Shown here piece after piece: positions 12,859 to 24,338 of a stretch of DNA of 64,000 nucleotides. Position numbers and translations under genes: made by a program. Position 1 is the first letter of the stretch. The number at the start of each line of letters is the position of its first letter. This DNA is from Luscinia megarhynchos (lineage: Eukaryota; Chordata; Aves; Passeriformes; Turdidae): contig JAPFBE010000002.1 in assembly GCA_034336665.1 (NCBI GenBank), positions 80,048,905 through 80,112,904 on the forward strand. The letters run 5' to 3'. The notes below the pieces were generated by a model. That model was not told the DNA's origin, searched no databases, and was given only the letters and a program-made list of their open reading frames with translations.

Positions 12859-13628
12859 TTGTTCCTCTGGAAAGTCCCAGGCTACAGGGTCAGAAAATTC
12901 CTTCAGAGTTTGGCCCATATCCTTCCATTCTCCACACCACTCAGGATTTTCCACTCCTGGGACTACTCCAGGGTCAGGGGTCTCATCAGCTCCTCTGGAC
13001 ATCTCAGTCCTCATTCTAGAGAGGCTGCAGACCATACAGAGGAAGCCTACCAGATTAAATACTGGGAATATTGTATCCTTGGCATTCAGGGGAAACTGAA
13101 CATTCTCAAATACATCAAAAATCTGATGTAACAGATTCAAAAGAGAAGAAGGAAAGGAAAGGCTGAAAAGCCTCATGCCCTGCTCCTCCTCTAACAAACT
13201 GTGTGCAATTACAAAATAACCCCCAAAACATGCTACTGGAACTGGGAGACAGGGTAGGATGAAGAAACCATAAACCAAACACACCTGCATCAAACACCAG
13301 TAGCTTTATAAACTTTCTACAAATCATTATCACCGAGCCCAGCACCATAGCTATTCTAATCTCTGCCTCTCTACTGTAAAAACTATGTGTTAGGGACACT
13401 ACTGGAGCTCTCTCTGGGTAAGAAAATAAACCTAAGGACCACAAAGGTATTAAAACCTCAAAAAAGCCTAAGGACCAGAGTCACACGAATGCCTCCACCC
13501 CAAGAGACATTATGAATTCAAGCAACATGGGTACTGACTGCTTTATCCCAATACAGAGTAATTACAACCAAAATACAATCAGGACAGGTTTTTCCACTTT
13601 CTCAAGCCCCACACTGGGTGCCCATTAA
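12859..13628 (-). mobile_element. 770-bp insertion nested in the CR1; possibly endogenous retrovirus leader/gag-like sequence
   Basis: This segment cleanly interrupts the CR1 coding sequence: 'ACATGTCT' ends at 12858 and 'TCTATGGGGCC' resumes at 13629. It may carry a short, imperfect target duplication (TCT or longer). On the minus strand it begins (13624 downward) with TGGGCACCCAGTGTGGGGC, which resembles a lysine-type retroviral primer-binding site. Its far end, within about 13293-12859, keeps an open frame with an acidic, tryptophan-containing stretch that looks gag-like. No LTR flanks it. The termini are TG...CA (12860-13624), so an unrecognised LTR is the main alternative. Family assignment is uncertain; the fact of insertion is clear. 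Confidence 0.5.
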
Positions 13629-14052
13629 TCTATGGGGCCTGATGGGATTAATCCAAGAATCCTCAAAGTACTAGCTGATGTAATTGCAAAGCCTCTCTCA
13701 ATTGCTTTGAGCAGTCTTGGGAGTATGGAGAGGTCCCAGCTGACTGGAAGTGAACATTGTCCCAAATTTCAAGAAGGGCAAGAAGGAGAACCCTCAAAAT
13801 ACAGACCTATCAGTCTCACTTCAGTGCAGGTAAAATCATGGAAAAGAATTATTCTGGGAGGTATTGAACAACACCTGGAGGACAATGCAGTCATTGGTTA
13901 CAGCCAGCACAGCTGCATGAGGGAAAGCTCTGCTTGTCAAACCTGATTTTGGGTAACCCACCTAGCTGACCTAGGAAAGCCAGTTAATGTAATCTTTTTG
14001 GACTTCAGCAAAGCTTTTGATACTGTCTCTTATACTATCCTTCCTTACTCCC
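13629..14052 (+). mobile_element. CR1 LINE fragment, reverse transcriptase domain (3' part)
   Basis: This continues the CR1 that is interrupted at 12858. The frame at 13632 reads MGPDGINPRILKVLADVI, followed by YRPISLTSVQ. A second frame near 13985-14030 reads VIFLDFSKAFDTVSYT, the CR1 reverse transcriptase active-region block. The piece ends around 14050 without the normal CR1 3' tail, so it is truncated. Frameshifts and divergence make it non-functional. It ends about 300 bp from NIPAL2 exon 2. Confidence 0.92.
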
Positions 14053-14353
14053 AGCTTCAGTGGGACCACAAGTGACTCACAGCTGGAATTTATTTCTGGC
14101 ACATTAAAAAGAGGAGGAGTTATGAACATTTCTTCTATTCCTGTATGACAGTCACAGCACAGAGCAGGCTGAGAGCTCCCAGCAGCTCCCAACTCCTAGC
14201 AACTACAGCAGGGCACTGTTAGATTAGTTAATGAAAGAGAGAAGGTTTATTAAATGCAACAAAATTTGCATTTTGAACTTCATCAAACCCAAACTGCAAT
14301 ATAAGTACTTGATAAACATAAAAAACTCTGAGCAAAGAGAAACCATATCATAC

Positions 14354-14422
14354 CTGTATATTCAAAGAGACACTGATGAGAAAATTTGAAGCAGCAGCAA
14401 GTAAAACTCCCAAGAGCTGAGT
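14354..14422 (-). CDS. NIPAL2: NIPAL2 coding exon 2 (first membrane segment)
   Basis: This 69-nt internal exon is in phase 0 at both ends, with acceptor CTAATTTGCAG (14433-14423) and donor GTATGATATG (14353-14344). Its 23 codons begin TQLLGVLLAAASNFLISVS and end LNIQ, matching the first transmembrane helix of NIPAL2/NIPA-family proteins (human: HLFGVLLAI...LNIQ as I recall it). The count of 23 codons equals the human exon. NIPA-like proteins are multi-pass transporters. This helix follows a short N-terminal region that would be encoded by exon 1, which I could not find in the window. The exon is intact, with no lesion. It should splice directly to exon 3 at KCAHLRL, and that join fixes the phase used to detect the exon 3 frameshift. 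Confidence 0.92.
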
Positions 14423-15391
14423 CTGCAAATTAGAAAACAAAGAAATACAAAAATACTTATTAATTTAAGAAGAACAATATAATGGTGGTTTTCTGATAGC
14501 ACATTATAATCCAATCAAAACCAAATTATTGTACTTTTCAGTCACTGAGTTCAGGCTGCAGTGAGTAAAGTGGTAAGAAACACCTCTGAATCATTGACTA
14601 GGGCTTAAGTAGTAAAAAAGTGGGAATAGAAAGGGTTTTGCTGTCCTTCAGTAAAACACCTTCTTAAATCTCATGAAAGACAAAACTAGTCAGGATTCAG
14701 TTGAAAACCATAGACAGGTTTCTTGCCCCCAAAAAGGACCTGATTTTTATATAATCCAGAAGGAAAGCCATCAGCAATCAAACTGTTCCTACTGAAACAC
14801 AATTATCTTACATGTTAATGTATCTACTATTTGACAGGATAGCCAGGAACATAGGTCTCCTGACAGTTTCTCTCATGTATTGTGTTATTCCATTAAATAA
14901 TTTCCTAATCAGACTGCCTAATTTTCAGTAAGATTTGCAAGCTTTCTATGAAGCAAAGAAATTAAAAACATTAAAGCAGGATTCATTATTTTGGAAATAA
15001 GTAATTTAAAGATGCTATTTCAGCAAGGTCAAACAACAGGTACTTGATAGAGCTCCTTGTCCACTTTCAAAATGTTCTAACACATTGCAAGCCACCCTAA
15101 GTATATTAAAAACCCGTTCAAGGTCACTTCTCTAGTGCTGTGAGGAGCCCCATTAGCTTGTAGAGAAGACAAACATACCATCAGTTTTCATAAACAAGGT
15201 CATGGTAATATAACCCAGCATAACAACTGTTTCCAGGCTCTAAACAGCATCCAACTCTGTGCTTACAGCCTCAGGTTTCAGGATACTTATCCAAGAAGGT
15301 CCCTGGGCAACTCTGAACAGGCAGTGCCTACCAGCCACAGAGACTGCGACCCCTCAACATTTATAAAGTGCAACATGTTGTCCCAAAAGCA
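14423..15391. other. Non-coding sequence, presumed NIPAL2 intron 1
   Basis: AT-rich sequence lies between exon 2 and the solo LTR. I saw no repeat family, exon or long open frame. Confidence 0.6.
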
Positions 15392-15396
15392 CTTGT

Positions 15397-16115
15397 GTGT
15401 TGGGTTGATGTGGCCAGAAATGTGTATTCCATCACCATCTGTTGAAGCTGGGTGGGGCAGTGATTCCTTATCTCTGTGGCACATATTATCTGCTAATGGG
15501 CCATCTTTAAAACCAGGTGGGGCAATCATCTTTATCTTTTCCACAATCCATCCTCCCTCCAGGAAGATATCATCTGCTAATGGGCCACTGAGTCCCACTG
15601 TATGACTGATAAAATTACATCATCCCACTGGGAGATGCTCCAGCCAGGGGGAGGAGCCAAGCCTTTCCTACCTAGATAAAAACTGAGATTTTGGACAGCA
15701 AGTTACCTTCTTTCCACTGGATTCCAGAGGAAAACCAGACCTTTCCACATCATCCCTGGACCTTCAGAGGAAAACTGCACCTTCTACAGGAGCACTGCTT
15801 TAGCTGAACCACATCTGCCACTGCAGGAGGATGCAGCCATCATTTAATGGGACTGCTACCAACACCCTGACTGACTGACAGGGTGTCAGGTTGTATTCTG
15901 ACTCTGTCAGTGTTTTGGCTTTGTTCTTTGTACTACTGCATTTCTATTTTAATTTTCCTAGTAAAGAACTGTTATTCCTAATTCCCATATCTTTGCCCGA
16001 GAGCCCCTTAATTTCAAAATTATAATTATAATTTGGAGGGAGGGGGTTTACATTCTCCATTTCAAAGAGAAGCTTCTGCCTTTATTGGCAGACACCTGTC
16101 CTTCAAACCAGGACA
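15397..16115 (+). mobile_element. Solo LTR of an avian endogenous retrovirus (719 bp)
   Basis: The element runs from TGTGTTGGGTTGATGTGGCC to ...CTTCAAACCAGGACA. It is bounded by a perfect 5-bp direct repeat, ACTTG, at 15392-15396 and 16116-16120, the expected integration footprint. The ends follow the TG...CA rule and the sequence resembles songbird ERV LTRs I recall. A TATA-like GATAAAAAC lies at about 15675. No retroviral internal sequence or second LTR flanks it, so the provirus was reduced to a solo LTR by recombination. It lies antisense to NIPAL2, about 1 kb upstream of exon 2. A short motif, ATCTGCTAATGGGCCA, occurs twice inside it. Confidence 0.93.
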
Positions 16116-16120
16116 ACTTG

Positions 16121-16666
16121 GAGGGGGGATTGTTGTTGAGGCTAAATAGCTCCCAGACTAAGAAAAGGCATCCCCAAAAGTGTGAAGAAACAACAGCCTT
16201 ATTACAAATCAAATATTTAAGCCAAACAGCAGATTCCAACTGTTTCCAGCCCCTGTGTTTTTGCAGTGGCTTCGAGTCAGCAGGAGGAGCAGACAACAGA
16301 ACTGCTCTGAGAAGTGCTGGGCTGCCTGCCAGGTGTCACCAAGACATGACTGATGGGTCCAAGGGGATTCAGAGAGAAGAATGCAGGAAATGAGAGGGCT
16401 CCCTCTGCTAACTGTTCCAGCATCAGTGCCACAGCTTGTGTGCAAGCAGCATTCAGTGAGCAGCATCACTCAAGATTTTAGCCCACAGCCTCTGGTGCAC
16501 AGCCACTGGAGGTCCTTCCCTTCTTGCATCCTCTCTCTGGGATCCTCCAGTGGGTGATTCAGCAGCATGTCCTGGGCTCTCTCACACACACTGTGTTTTT
16601 CATGTTCTGGGGACACACCTGGCTGGAGCCAGTAGGAAGTGTGTGATGTGACACCTCAGCACAGAC
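16121..16666. other. Non-coding sequence, nothing recognised
   Basis: Single-copy-looking sequence follows the solo LTR. No exon or repeat was recognised; the short open frames on both strands look like chance. Confidence 0.5.
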
Positions 16667-16778
16667 CTCCCTGCTGGGATCACTGTCACAGGGACACTGC
16701 AGCCTCCTTCCACTCTGGGGACATCCCTGCTGGGATCACTGTCACAGGGACACTGCAGCCTCCTTCCACTCTGAGGAG
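16667..16778. repeat. 56-bp tandem duplication (minisatellite-like)
   Basis: Two adjacent, nearly identical 56-bp units contain CCCTGCTGGGATCACTGTCA (starting at 16669 and 16725). They are GC-rich compared with the surroundings and produce a short repetitive open frame in both directions. Confidence 0.92.
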
Positions 16779-17680
16779 ATGCTGGGCCACCACCCAGCCT
16801 TGCAGAAGCAGAGGGGATGGGTTTTCCTTCCTTACACCTTAATGCTGTAGCATCAAATCCTGAGCACTGATCTTGCCCAAGGTTTGACCACTTCATCCTG
16901 CACACACAGAAGCATCAAAAACAACTAAATCAAACCGGTTTTCTTATTCCTGAAGACTTGGACTTTTTAAATGACAACATGCTCCCTTGTGAGGAGGTGG
17001 AGAAGTGGCCTTGTCAGCCTCGTCATGAGGTGTTTAAGAAAAAGGAGACAGAAGGGAATAGAAAACAGAAACTGCCCCCTCACTTACCCCATCGTTTTAT
17101 TGCACTTACATTAGGAATGGTAACAAATCCCCACTAGTCCCAGCAGACAGCTCAGTCTCTCTGTGGCTCTTTGTTCCAGAGACTGATCCTATTGCTATGG
17201 CTGCATCCCTGGATACAATCCCTTGCAGCTTCTTTCTCCCAGTTTTCAGCTGGGGGTCACAAACCTGGCACAGGACTCAGTAGGCAACCAGCACACCAGG
17301 GAGGAAACGCCACTGATCCTAAGCCAGACCACAAGAGGGTCTCCATCCAGCTCCTGAATGCAGCTGGTGAGCAGAGGATGAGGTCATGTGTTCCACTGGT
17401 CATCTAGAATAATGTGCTAAATCAGATCCATGTGTGGGTACTGATGATGACCCGAGTGCCTCCAGAGGCTATGAATCAAACCAATCAAACCTCCAGCAGT
17501 GGGTTTTCCAATGCCCTGCATCATGGGTGTCCTCCCCAGAACAGCAACTACTTTTGCTGCTTCACCAGGTACCTGTGAGCTTGGCTCAGATATCACTGTG
17601 GGACACATAAGATTTCTATGATGATAACCAGTCTGTGTCTGAACAGAAACAATCTTACAAAGGTCAATTCTCTTCTTGGA
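16779..17680. other. Non-coding sequence, nothing recognised
   Basis: Moderately GC-rich in its first part. No exon, LTR or CR1 was recognised. Confidence 0.5.
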
Positions 17681-17945
17681 GAATCACAGAATGGTTTGGG
17701 TTGGAAGGGACCTTAAATATAATTTAATTCCAACCTCTCTGCTATGGGCAAGGCACCTTCTACTACACCAGGTTGGTCAATGCCCCATCCAACCTTGAAC
17801 ATTTCCAGGAATGGGGCATCCACAATTTTCTGTGCCAACTGTTCCAGTGCCTCACCACCCTCACTGTGCAAAGCTTCTTCCTTGTATCTAGTCTAAATTT
17901 ACCATCTTTTAGCTTAAAATCATTATGCTGTGATGCTCCTCTGTG
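17681..17945 (-). mobile_element. CR1 LINE 3' end
   Basis: The plus strand shows the reverse complement of a CR1 tail: GAATCACAGAATGGTTTGGG, then GTTGGAAGGGACC, an 'ACCAGGTTG...CCCCATCCAACCTTGAAC' stretch and a 'TTCCAGTGCCTCACCACCCT' stretch. This is the 3' UTR of a 5'-truncated copy, on the same strand as NIPAL2. The 5' boundary, near 17945, is approximate. Confidence 0.93.
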
Positions 17946-20900
17946 CCTAACTTAAGCAACCTCCTTGTCTGCACACAAGAGAAAACAGTGCATGTGTATG
18001 ATCAAGGCAAATGTGTAGTGGCAGGCTGGGCTCAAACCTCACCCTCATGGCTCAGGTCATTTTATTGCAATGACCTCATGTTTCACCTGAGTGCTGCTGT
18101 TGGCATATATACTGCAGTGCCTGCTCCAGGCTGACAGGTGTTCCTGAGCTCTGCTGATGGTGATAGCACCATGCTTCCAAACACAGGGCTGGGCAGACCC
18201 CCAAAGATTAAGAGCAGAGCACGCTGCCCTGAGGAGGTCAAATATCACATGGATCCATTCAGGGAGATGAGATGAAAGGACAGTAACACCATGCAGCTAC
18301 AGCATGGCAAAACTGTCTCATGTGGGTTCAAACTCACACATGCTTATATTAAATTTAAAAATGGGGGAAAATGCAGTAAAGAGGAAAATAATATTGCTAT
18401 CAGAGTGAATCTTAAATCAGCAGGCAATTTCTAACAAACCAGGGTTTTCACATACAGAGAAAAAAACAGGATAGCATATCTCAGGCTAGGGAAACCATAC
18501 ATGAATGAAAAACGACCTGGAACTGAAGACAGGTCACAAAGTGGTTGCTGTACTGCCCTTAAGGCAACCAGAGCCCTTCTGTTCCCATCTTATCATGTGA
18601 AAGGCTTCGTTATTTGTGCAGTGTCTGCCATTTAATATCCTTCAGAGGCTAAAAGAGGGGTGGAACAGCCAGTTTAATAAGTAATAAACATAATATTCTC
18701 TGAGTTTCCAGTTGTGATATCCAGTTGTGATATCATCCACAGCACTGCAGAGCTTCCCACACATAAGTTTCAAGACAAACCTCAGTTGGGGAATTCAGTT
18801 GCAGACACAACTTCAGAGCCATGGTACTACTCCAGTCAACTAAGGACTTCTACAGGAAAGAGCTTTAAATATTCAAAACTGTTGGCATAAAATGCAAGTT
18901 TCTTCATCACCGAAACATCTGTCTGAGCATACAGACCACTTTGTCAGACCCAGATTTCAAACTGCTGACACATTCTTCCAGTGCTTCCAAATGCATGAGG
19001 CTTGTCACAGAAACATCTTGCCCTGAAGTTTCCCAGAAAATAAAAATCAATAGAGAAATTTAATTTACTTCACTTTAATATGTTTTGGAACAAAACAAAG
19101 TCACCTACCCACTTTGAAGTCCTTCCTAGATAACCCCTGAGCACATAGTTCATGGACTGAGATTGTGGATCTGCCAATATTTTACTTGGTGGCAAAACAG
19201 GTTTGAGAAATGCTTTCCTCTGGCCTGCTGCTCCCTCACTGCTTTGCTTAAGTGCCTAAAATAATCCATCCAAAGCATATCCCATTACCATTATGTTCTT
19301 AATCAGCCACCTTTAACACTAAAGGTGGGTCAAAATTCACAATCTACAGAGAGGGTTTTTAATTGGTGGCCCTGTGCAGGTTGTCAGGGGTGACACTGAC
19401 CTGTACAGGGGGGAATGAGTTCAAGAAAAGGCAAATTCACCTCAAGCAAGGCACCCTCAGCACTCACCTGGCATCCCCATCCCAGCCCTATGAGGGTCCT
19501 GCACAAGCTGAGGTGTGGGGAAGGAGGTTTGAACCATCAGCCAGGAGAAATCCATTTGTCACATGGAGTGGCAGCACATTGCTATTCAAAGTAAGTGAGC
19601 AGCAGTGTGGCACGTGGCTGGGCACATCCTGCTCCCAGCACTCAGGCAGGACCTGATGCTTGTTTACCAGAGCACCTCTTCACATCATTCTGACAGTACT
19701 TTAAAATGACATTTTACATGCAAAGTCTCTATTTATTGTCAAAGTAAAATAAGGGTTTTATGGCAAACGAAAGCCAGGCAGAAATCTGTATTTTTGGCTA
19801 TAATTCTAGTAAGTTTATCACTTGCAGACTAAAATCTGCATTGGAGACTCAGTTATATGGTGAAATGCAATTTATCCATATTACATGTGTGTTTTCCTAA
19901 AGCACATTAAACTGCAGTTGCCAGGTCTGTGAAATGAAAACTTAGAAAAATAAACCTAATTTGCATTGACTAAAAGGTATACACCATTATTTGTGGAAAT
20001 TTGCAATGCCTATAAATTGAACTGATGAGCAGAAAAAACCCCAAACACTTTAAATGTCTGTTGTCAGCTCACTCATCAAGGCTAGTTAAACTGTTGCTTC
20101 TATTTTTTCTTGATTTCTCCATGTATTTGTGATCTAAAGGTGTTCCTACCAATTAATTGGCATGTACTGTTTCAACAGCTATGCATCATTTCCAATAACT
20201 GGGATTTTGTCAGACCTCAGTGGATCTCACTTAAAAAAAGAGAAAGGGGTGGAACACATTTAAATTTCAAATTATGAGTTAACTCTGAAGCAAGAGGAAT
20301 TCAGAGTCCTTAACAAAAAACATATTTTTCAAAGGGCTACCATGTGGAATTGGGAGAGGCTTATCATTTAGTTATTATTCACAGAGCTCTGGCTGTACTC
20401 AGTACCTTACAGATATAAAAATAAAACAAGGTCCTTGTTCCAATGGTTTTCATAGTGCAATTCATATACTCAGATATGAGTTAAGGTCCATATGAAGTAC
20501 TGAAGGACAGCTGAAATAAGAGTAAGAGGGCAATTACCAGTGTGGGAACATGAAATTAAAATACATTTGATTTGTTCATTATGACATAAAAGGACATTGT
20601 TCAGTATGTGAGAAGGAGAGAATTAAAACATTTGGCATCATTGCTGTTACAAATAGAGAGAGGAGACTTGGTAACTACATTACTTCACAAATTTAAAATA
20701 TGTCTTTTAAAAAGAAAAGTGACAAATTGCAAAGGCTGGAGTGAAAACCTGGAAAGTTATGAAAAGGTGGGGGAACTTGAGAGGATACAACAACTATAGA
20801 AGTGGGACTCTTTTATTTATATCTATGTTTTAACCACTTTCATGAGATCCTATTTATATTCATCACTCTGATTATTTTAATTAATATACATAGCAGGTAA

Positions 20901-21009
20901 CAAACTGAGCTGGAGAATATGAACTGTGAAATAGATTAACTAACTAACTTTTTATGTGCTTACTAAGGTTATACACAAACATGTCCACCCACTATATTGT
21001 TAACAATCC
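17946..21009. other. Non-coding sequence, nothing recognised
   Basis: About 3 kb of AT-rich intron-like sequence. A 13-bp direct repeat (CCAGTTGTGATAT) occurs twice at 18708-18733. A stretch near 20395-20450 faintly resembles an old amniote repeat, but I cannot name it. No coding match was seen. Confidence 0.5.
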
Positions 21010-21335
21010 TAGAATCACAAGTTGAAAAAGTATTTAGGTTGAAAAAGACCTCTCAGATAATTCAACCATTAATCCAATTCTGCCAAGTCCATCACTTAAA
21101 CCCTAAGCATCAAATCTATATGCCTTTTAAACACCTTCAGAGATGATGACTCAACCTCCTTCCTGGGCAGCCTGTTCAAATATTTGAGAACCTTTTCTGG
21201 GAAGAAATTTTTCTTACTATTAAAACCTTCCCTGACATAACCTGAGGCCATTTCTTCTTGTTCTATCCCTTGTTACTAGGGAGACAGAATCACCCACCTC
21301 ACTACAACCTATTTCAGGTAGTTTTAAGAGACCAT
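21010..21335 (-). mobile_element. CR1 LINE 3' fragment, diverged
   Basis: The plus strand begins AGAATCACAAGTTGAAAAAG and continues with 'AAAAAGACCTCTCAGATAATTCAACC' and 'GGCAGCCTGTTCAAATATTTGAGAACC'-type segments, the reverse complement of an older CR1 subfamily tail. It then reads into the 'CCTTGTTACTAGGGAGACAGAATC' region. It is more diverged than the 17.7-kb copy. The 5' edge is approximate. Confidence 0.85.
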
Positions 21336-23772
21336 TATGAGTAGAAATTTTTTTTCCTTTTTGAAGAGTTAAAACCAAATCTCTCAACTTCTACATCTCA
21401 ATTTTTTATTCTCAGGAATGAAATCCTAAAACTAGAAATAAATGGCAGAATGGAGAAGGTACAGAATGGATTTTTATACTTTCTCCAAGAACAGCCTGTG
21501 ATACTTTGGGGCAATTTAGTTTCTGGGATATTTTGCTGCATAATCAAAGACTATTTCATGTTTTTAATAATGCCTGCAAGATTGAAAAACTTCTCCCATG
21601 GCTGTATAAAAACATCAATCATAGCTGAAAACATCTTAATAAAAGATTTTCTCAAGTACCATCACGTATCATCTCCATGGCAACCACAGAAATTGCATAC
21701 CAGGAAAAGCAAGAATAGGATTATAAACTTTTGCCAGTTTCCAGGTCCCACAGGAGATACAGGGAGGCCAGCTAGCACTGCCTGACCAGCTTGTCCCACA
21801 GAATGGCCAGCTGGCTTGGGCATTTGCTGCCCAGGAACAGGCTTTCTGGACATTTCTGTTTGACCCACCTAATTCCTGGTGTACAAGGTAAGGTCCAAGC
21901 CAGACCACTCCAAGCCTAGGAATATTAATCCCCAGAAGCAGTCTGGCTCACATTGAAAGGCTGTGCTGTTCCTATCCCAGCTTAATGTGGCTCCCTGGAC
22001 CCCTAAACTGAGAGCCAAGGAGGTGACACAAGGCTTATGGCAAGCTCAAAAGGGAGTTATCTGAACAACTGAGTAAATAGTGCTGCTCAGGGTCACATCA
22101 GGCAGGGCAAGGCACAAGGAGAACTCTGGAGAGATGTCTCACTCTGCATGTAGACACAACCTCTGCATGTACACACAAAATGTGCCTCCAAGCCAGGCAC
22201 AGAGAGCTCATTCCCTCTTGTTACTGTAGTACAAGTCCTGCTGAAGCACAAATGAGCTATTTCTGACTCCACCTCAGTCAGAAACAGAAAACCCTGACAG
22301 AAATGTAACCAGCTTAATACATTATTTAGCAAATCCTCAAAAGAATTTTTATATAAAAATCTCCCTTTACCAGTTGAGAGGAATGGCATACCTCTTCCAG
22401 CATGCATCTCTCCAGCATCACTTCCAAACAAAGGCAAGCTTGTCTAACTTAAATAATCTTCTGTTAGCTGTAACTAACTGTTCCTTTGATCTTCACAGAA
22501 AATGCTTCTCCACATCACAACCTGAGTGAACATGCTCAGTTGTTGAAACACAGAGTCACCCATCTCAGACAGGGGTAAACACAGGCAGGAAATCACAATG
22601 ATTCCAAGCCAGTGGCATTTCAGACATATTCTAACAGGAGTAACAACAGGGCAGGGAAAAAAGAAAAGACCTGACTGCATTTAGAATGAAGTTGGATTCA
22701 TATGTTAAAAGAATTACTTGATTTTATGGCAGGGGAAGGAGCAGCCCAAAGGCCCTTCCAGTCTGCTGTTCCTGCTCTGCAATAGTTCCCTACTTTTCTT
22801 CCTGCACCTCTTGCACTTGGCTCTCCTAATTTCATATACAGAGAGAGTGTTAATAATTTACAGATAGTTGCTAAAGAAAAAAAAAAAAAAGGAGTGAGTG
22901 GACTCCAGAAGGCAGAACCTTCTGCTTAACAGCATTATTCATTTGAATATAAACAACTGCTAGATTATCAGTGGTGATCTAAAACAAGAAGTCCTGCACT
23001 CTCTGAAATATTCACACGTATGTAGATGATGCATACACACAAACACACAGCTGGATGCTTTTAATTTGCAGATACTTAAGTTCAAAACTGTAAGATGCAA
23101 ATATTGGAATAAAAAAACCCCAACAACTCTAAAGGAATGGCCTCACATGCAAGTCTCTTGCAAGGGCCTGAGATAGGTAGCAGGCTCCTGTTTGCTCAGC
23201 TGTTACACAATGCAGTTGTACATTTCGATATTTTACTACAAACTGTATTTTACTGGTTTAAAGTAAAAAAGTATTATAGCATTTTGTAGTTCATGGTGAA
23301 TGCTGACATAAACAGTAGGTGTTTAGCTCACTAAAATCCAAAGCATCTACTTCATAGCTGCCTCCTGCAAGAGAAAACTAAGATCACTGCAGCTGAATGA
23401 TCCCTTCTACGTACCTTTAACACCTTTTCATATGCTCTGTTGTACTTACAGAGATAACAAGGTGGTGATGTTTTTTCCTAGTTTTGAGTATTGTTGGTCT
23501 TTCAGCAACTGCATCTTATGTGGATTCTCCAATATAGAACTTGCTGCCTTTTCTTCCTGCTATTTTAACATCAGTATATGATATAGAGATTATAGAGATT
23601 CTTCTTGACAGGGATTACTATGGAAATGGGGTCAGGAAGATAAATTCCTTTTCAGGAATTAAAGAGATGAAGGAGAACTGAGTATCCTATTCATGAGCCA
23701 GATGCTATTATCTCTCACATGTATGCTTTTTAAACCATGCACTGCTCTTCAGTTTGTCCTGGCAGTCTCTGA
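21336..23772. other. Non-coding sequence, nothing recognised
   Basis: Intron-like sequence with an A-run at about 22876-22890. Open frames of up to about 114 codons show no recognisable domain. Confidence 0.5.
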
Positions 23773-24338
23773 TGTGTGGTTATCACAGCAGTCAGCAGCT
23801 CAGCCTCATGCAGCTGGAGCTGCTCTTCCAGCAAGATGGGGGAGAGAACTGGAAGGGTAAAAGCACAAAAACGTGTGGGTTGAGATAGAGACAGTTTAAT
23901 AGATAAAGCAAATGCTGCATGAGAAGTAAAGCAATATCAGAAATTCATTCACTTCTTCCTGTAAGTGTATAAGTGTTCATCCATTTCTACAAAAGCAGGG
24001 ATCCATCATGAGTTATGGTTGCCTAGGAGGGCCAATGACAAATGTCCCCTTTTCCCCTTCTTCCTCCTGCTTTACATGCTAGGCATGACACCATATGGCA
24101 TGGAATATTCCTTTGGTCAGCTGGGGTCTACTGTCCCAGCTGTGTCCTCTTCTGGCTCCTTGTGCATGCCCAGCCTACACATTGATGGGGCAGTATGAGG
24201 AACAAAACACACCTCAATGCTGTGCAAGCACTGTTCTGCAGTAACTAAACATCCTGACTGCTAGCAATGCTTTTTTCATCCCAAATCCAAAACACAGACC
24301 ACACAAAGAAGAACATTAACTCTGCCAAAACCAGTACA
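23773..24338 (-). mobile_element. ERVL-type LTR (about 566 bp)
   Basis: On the minus strand it starts TGTACTGGTTTTGGC (24338 downward). It continues through the characteristic avian ERVL LTR landmarks: a CTGACCAAAGGAATATTCCA stretch near 24110, ATGCCATATGG, a polyadenylation-type ATTAAACTGTCTC near 23895, and a 3' part matching CAGCTGCATGAGGCTGAGCT near 23810, ending ...CCACACA. I found no matching target duplication and no internal retroviral sequence, so it is a probable solo LTR with decayed flanks. It has the same orientation as NIPAL2. Confidence 0.88.

Larger units (their letters stand above)
9486..14353 (-). other. NIPAL2: NIPAL2 intron 2 (4.9 kb)
   Basis: This is the intron between exon 2 (donor GTATGATATG from 14353) and exon 3 (acceptor ending at 9486). 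The half from 9486 to about 12060 shows nothing I recognise beyond a degenerate simple repeat near 11.4 kb. The half next to exon 2 is dominated by a CR1 LINE with a nested insertion. About 300 bp of unassigned sequence separates the CR1 from exon 2. Confidence 0.85.

Noticed and set aside
12829..13444. Minus-strand open frames (154 and 109 codons) considered as a host gene
   Set aside because: They lie wholly inside a segment inserted into a CR1 and look like retroelement-derived sequence, so I annotate them as part of the insertion.
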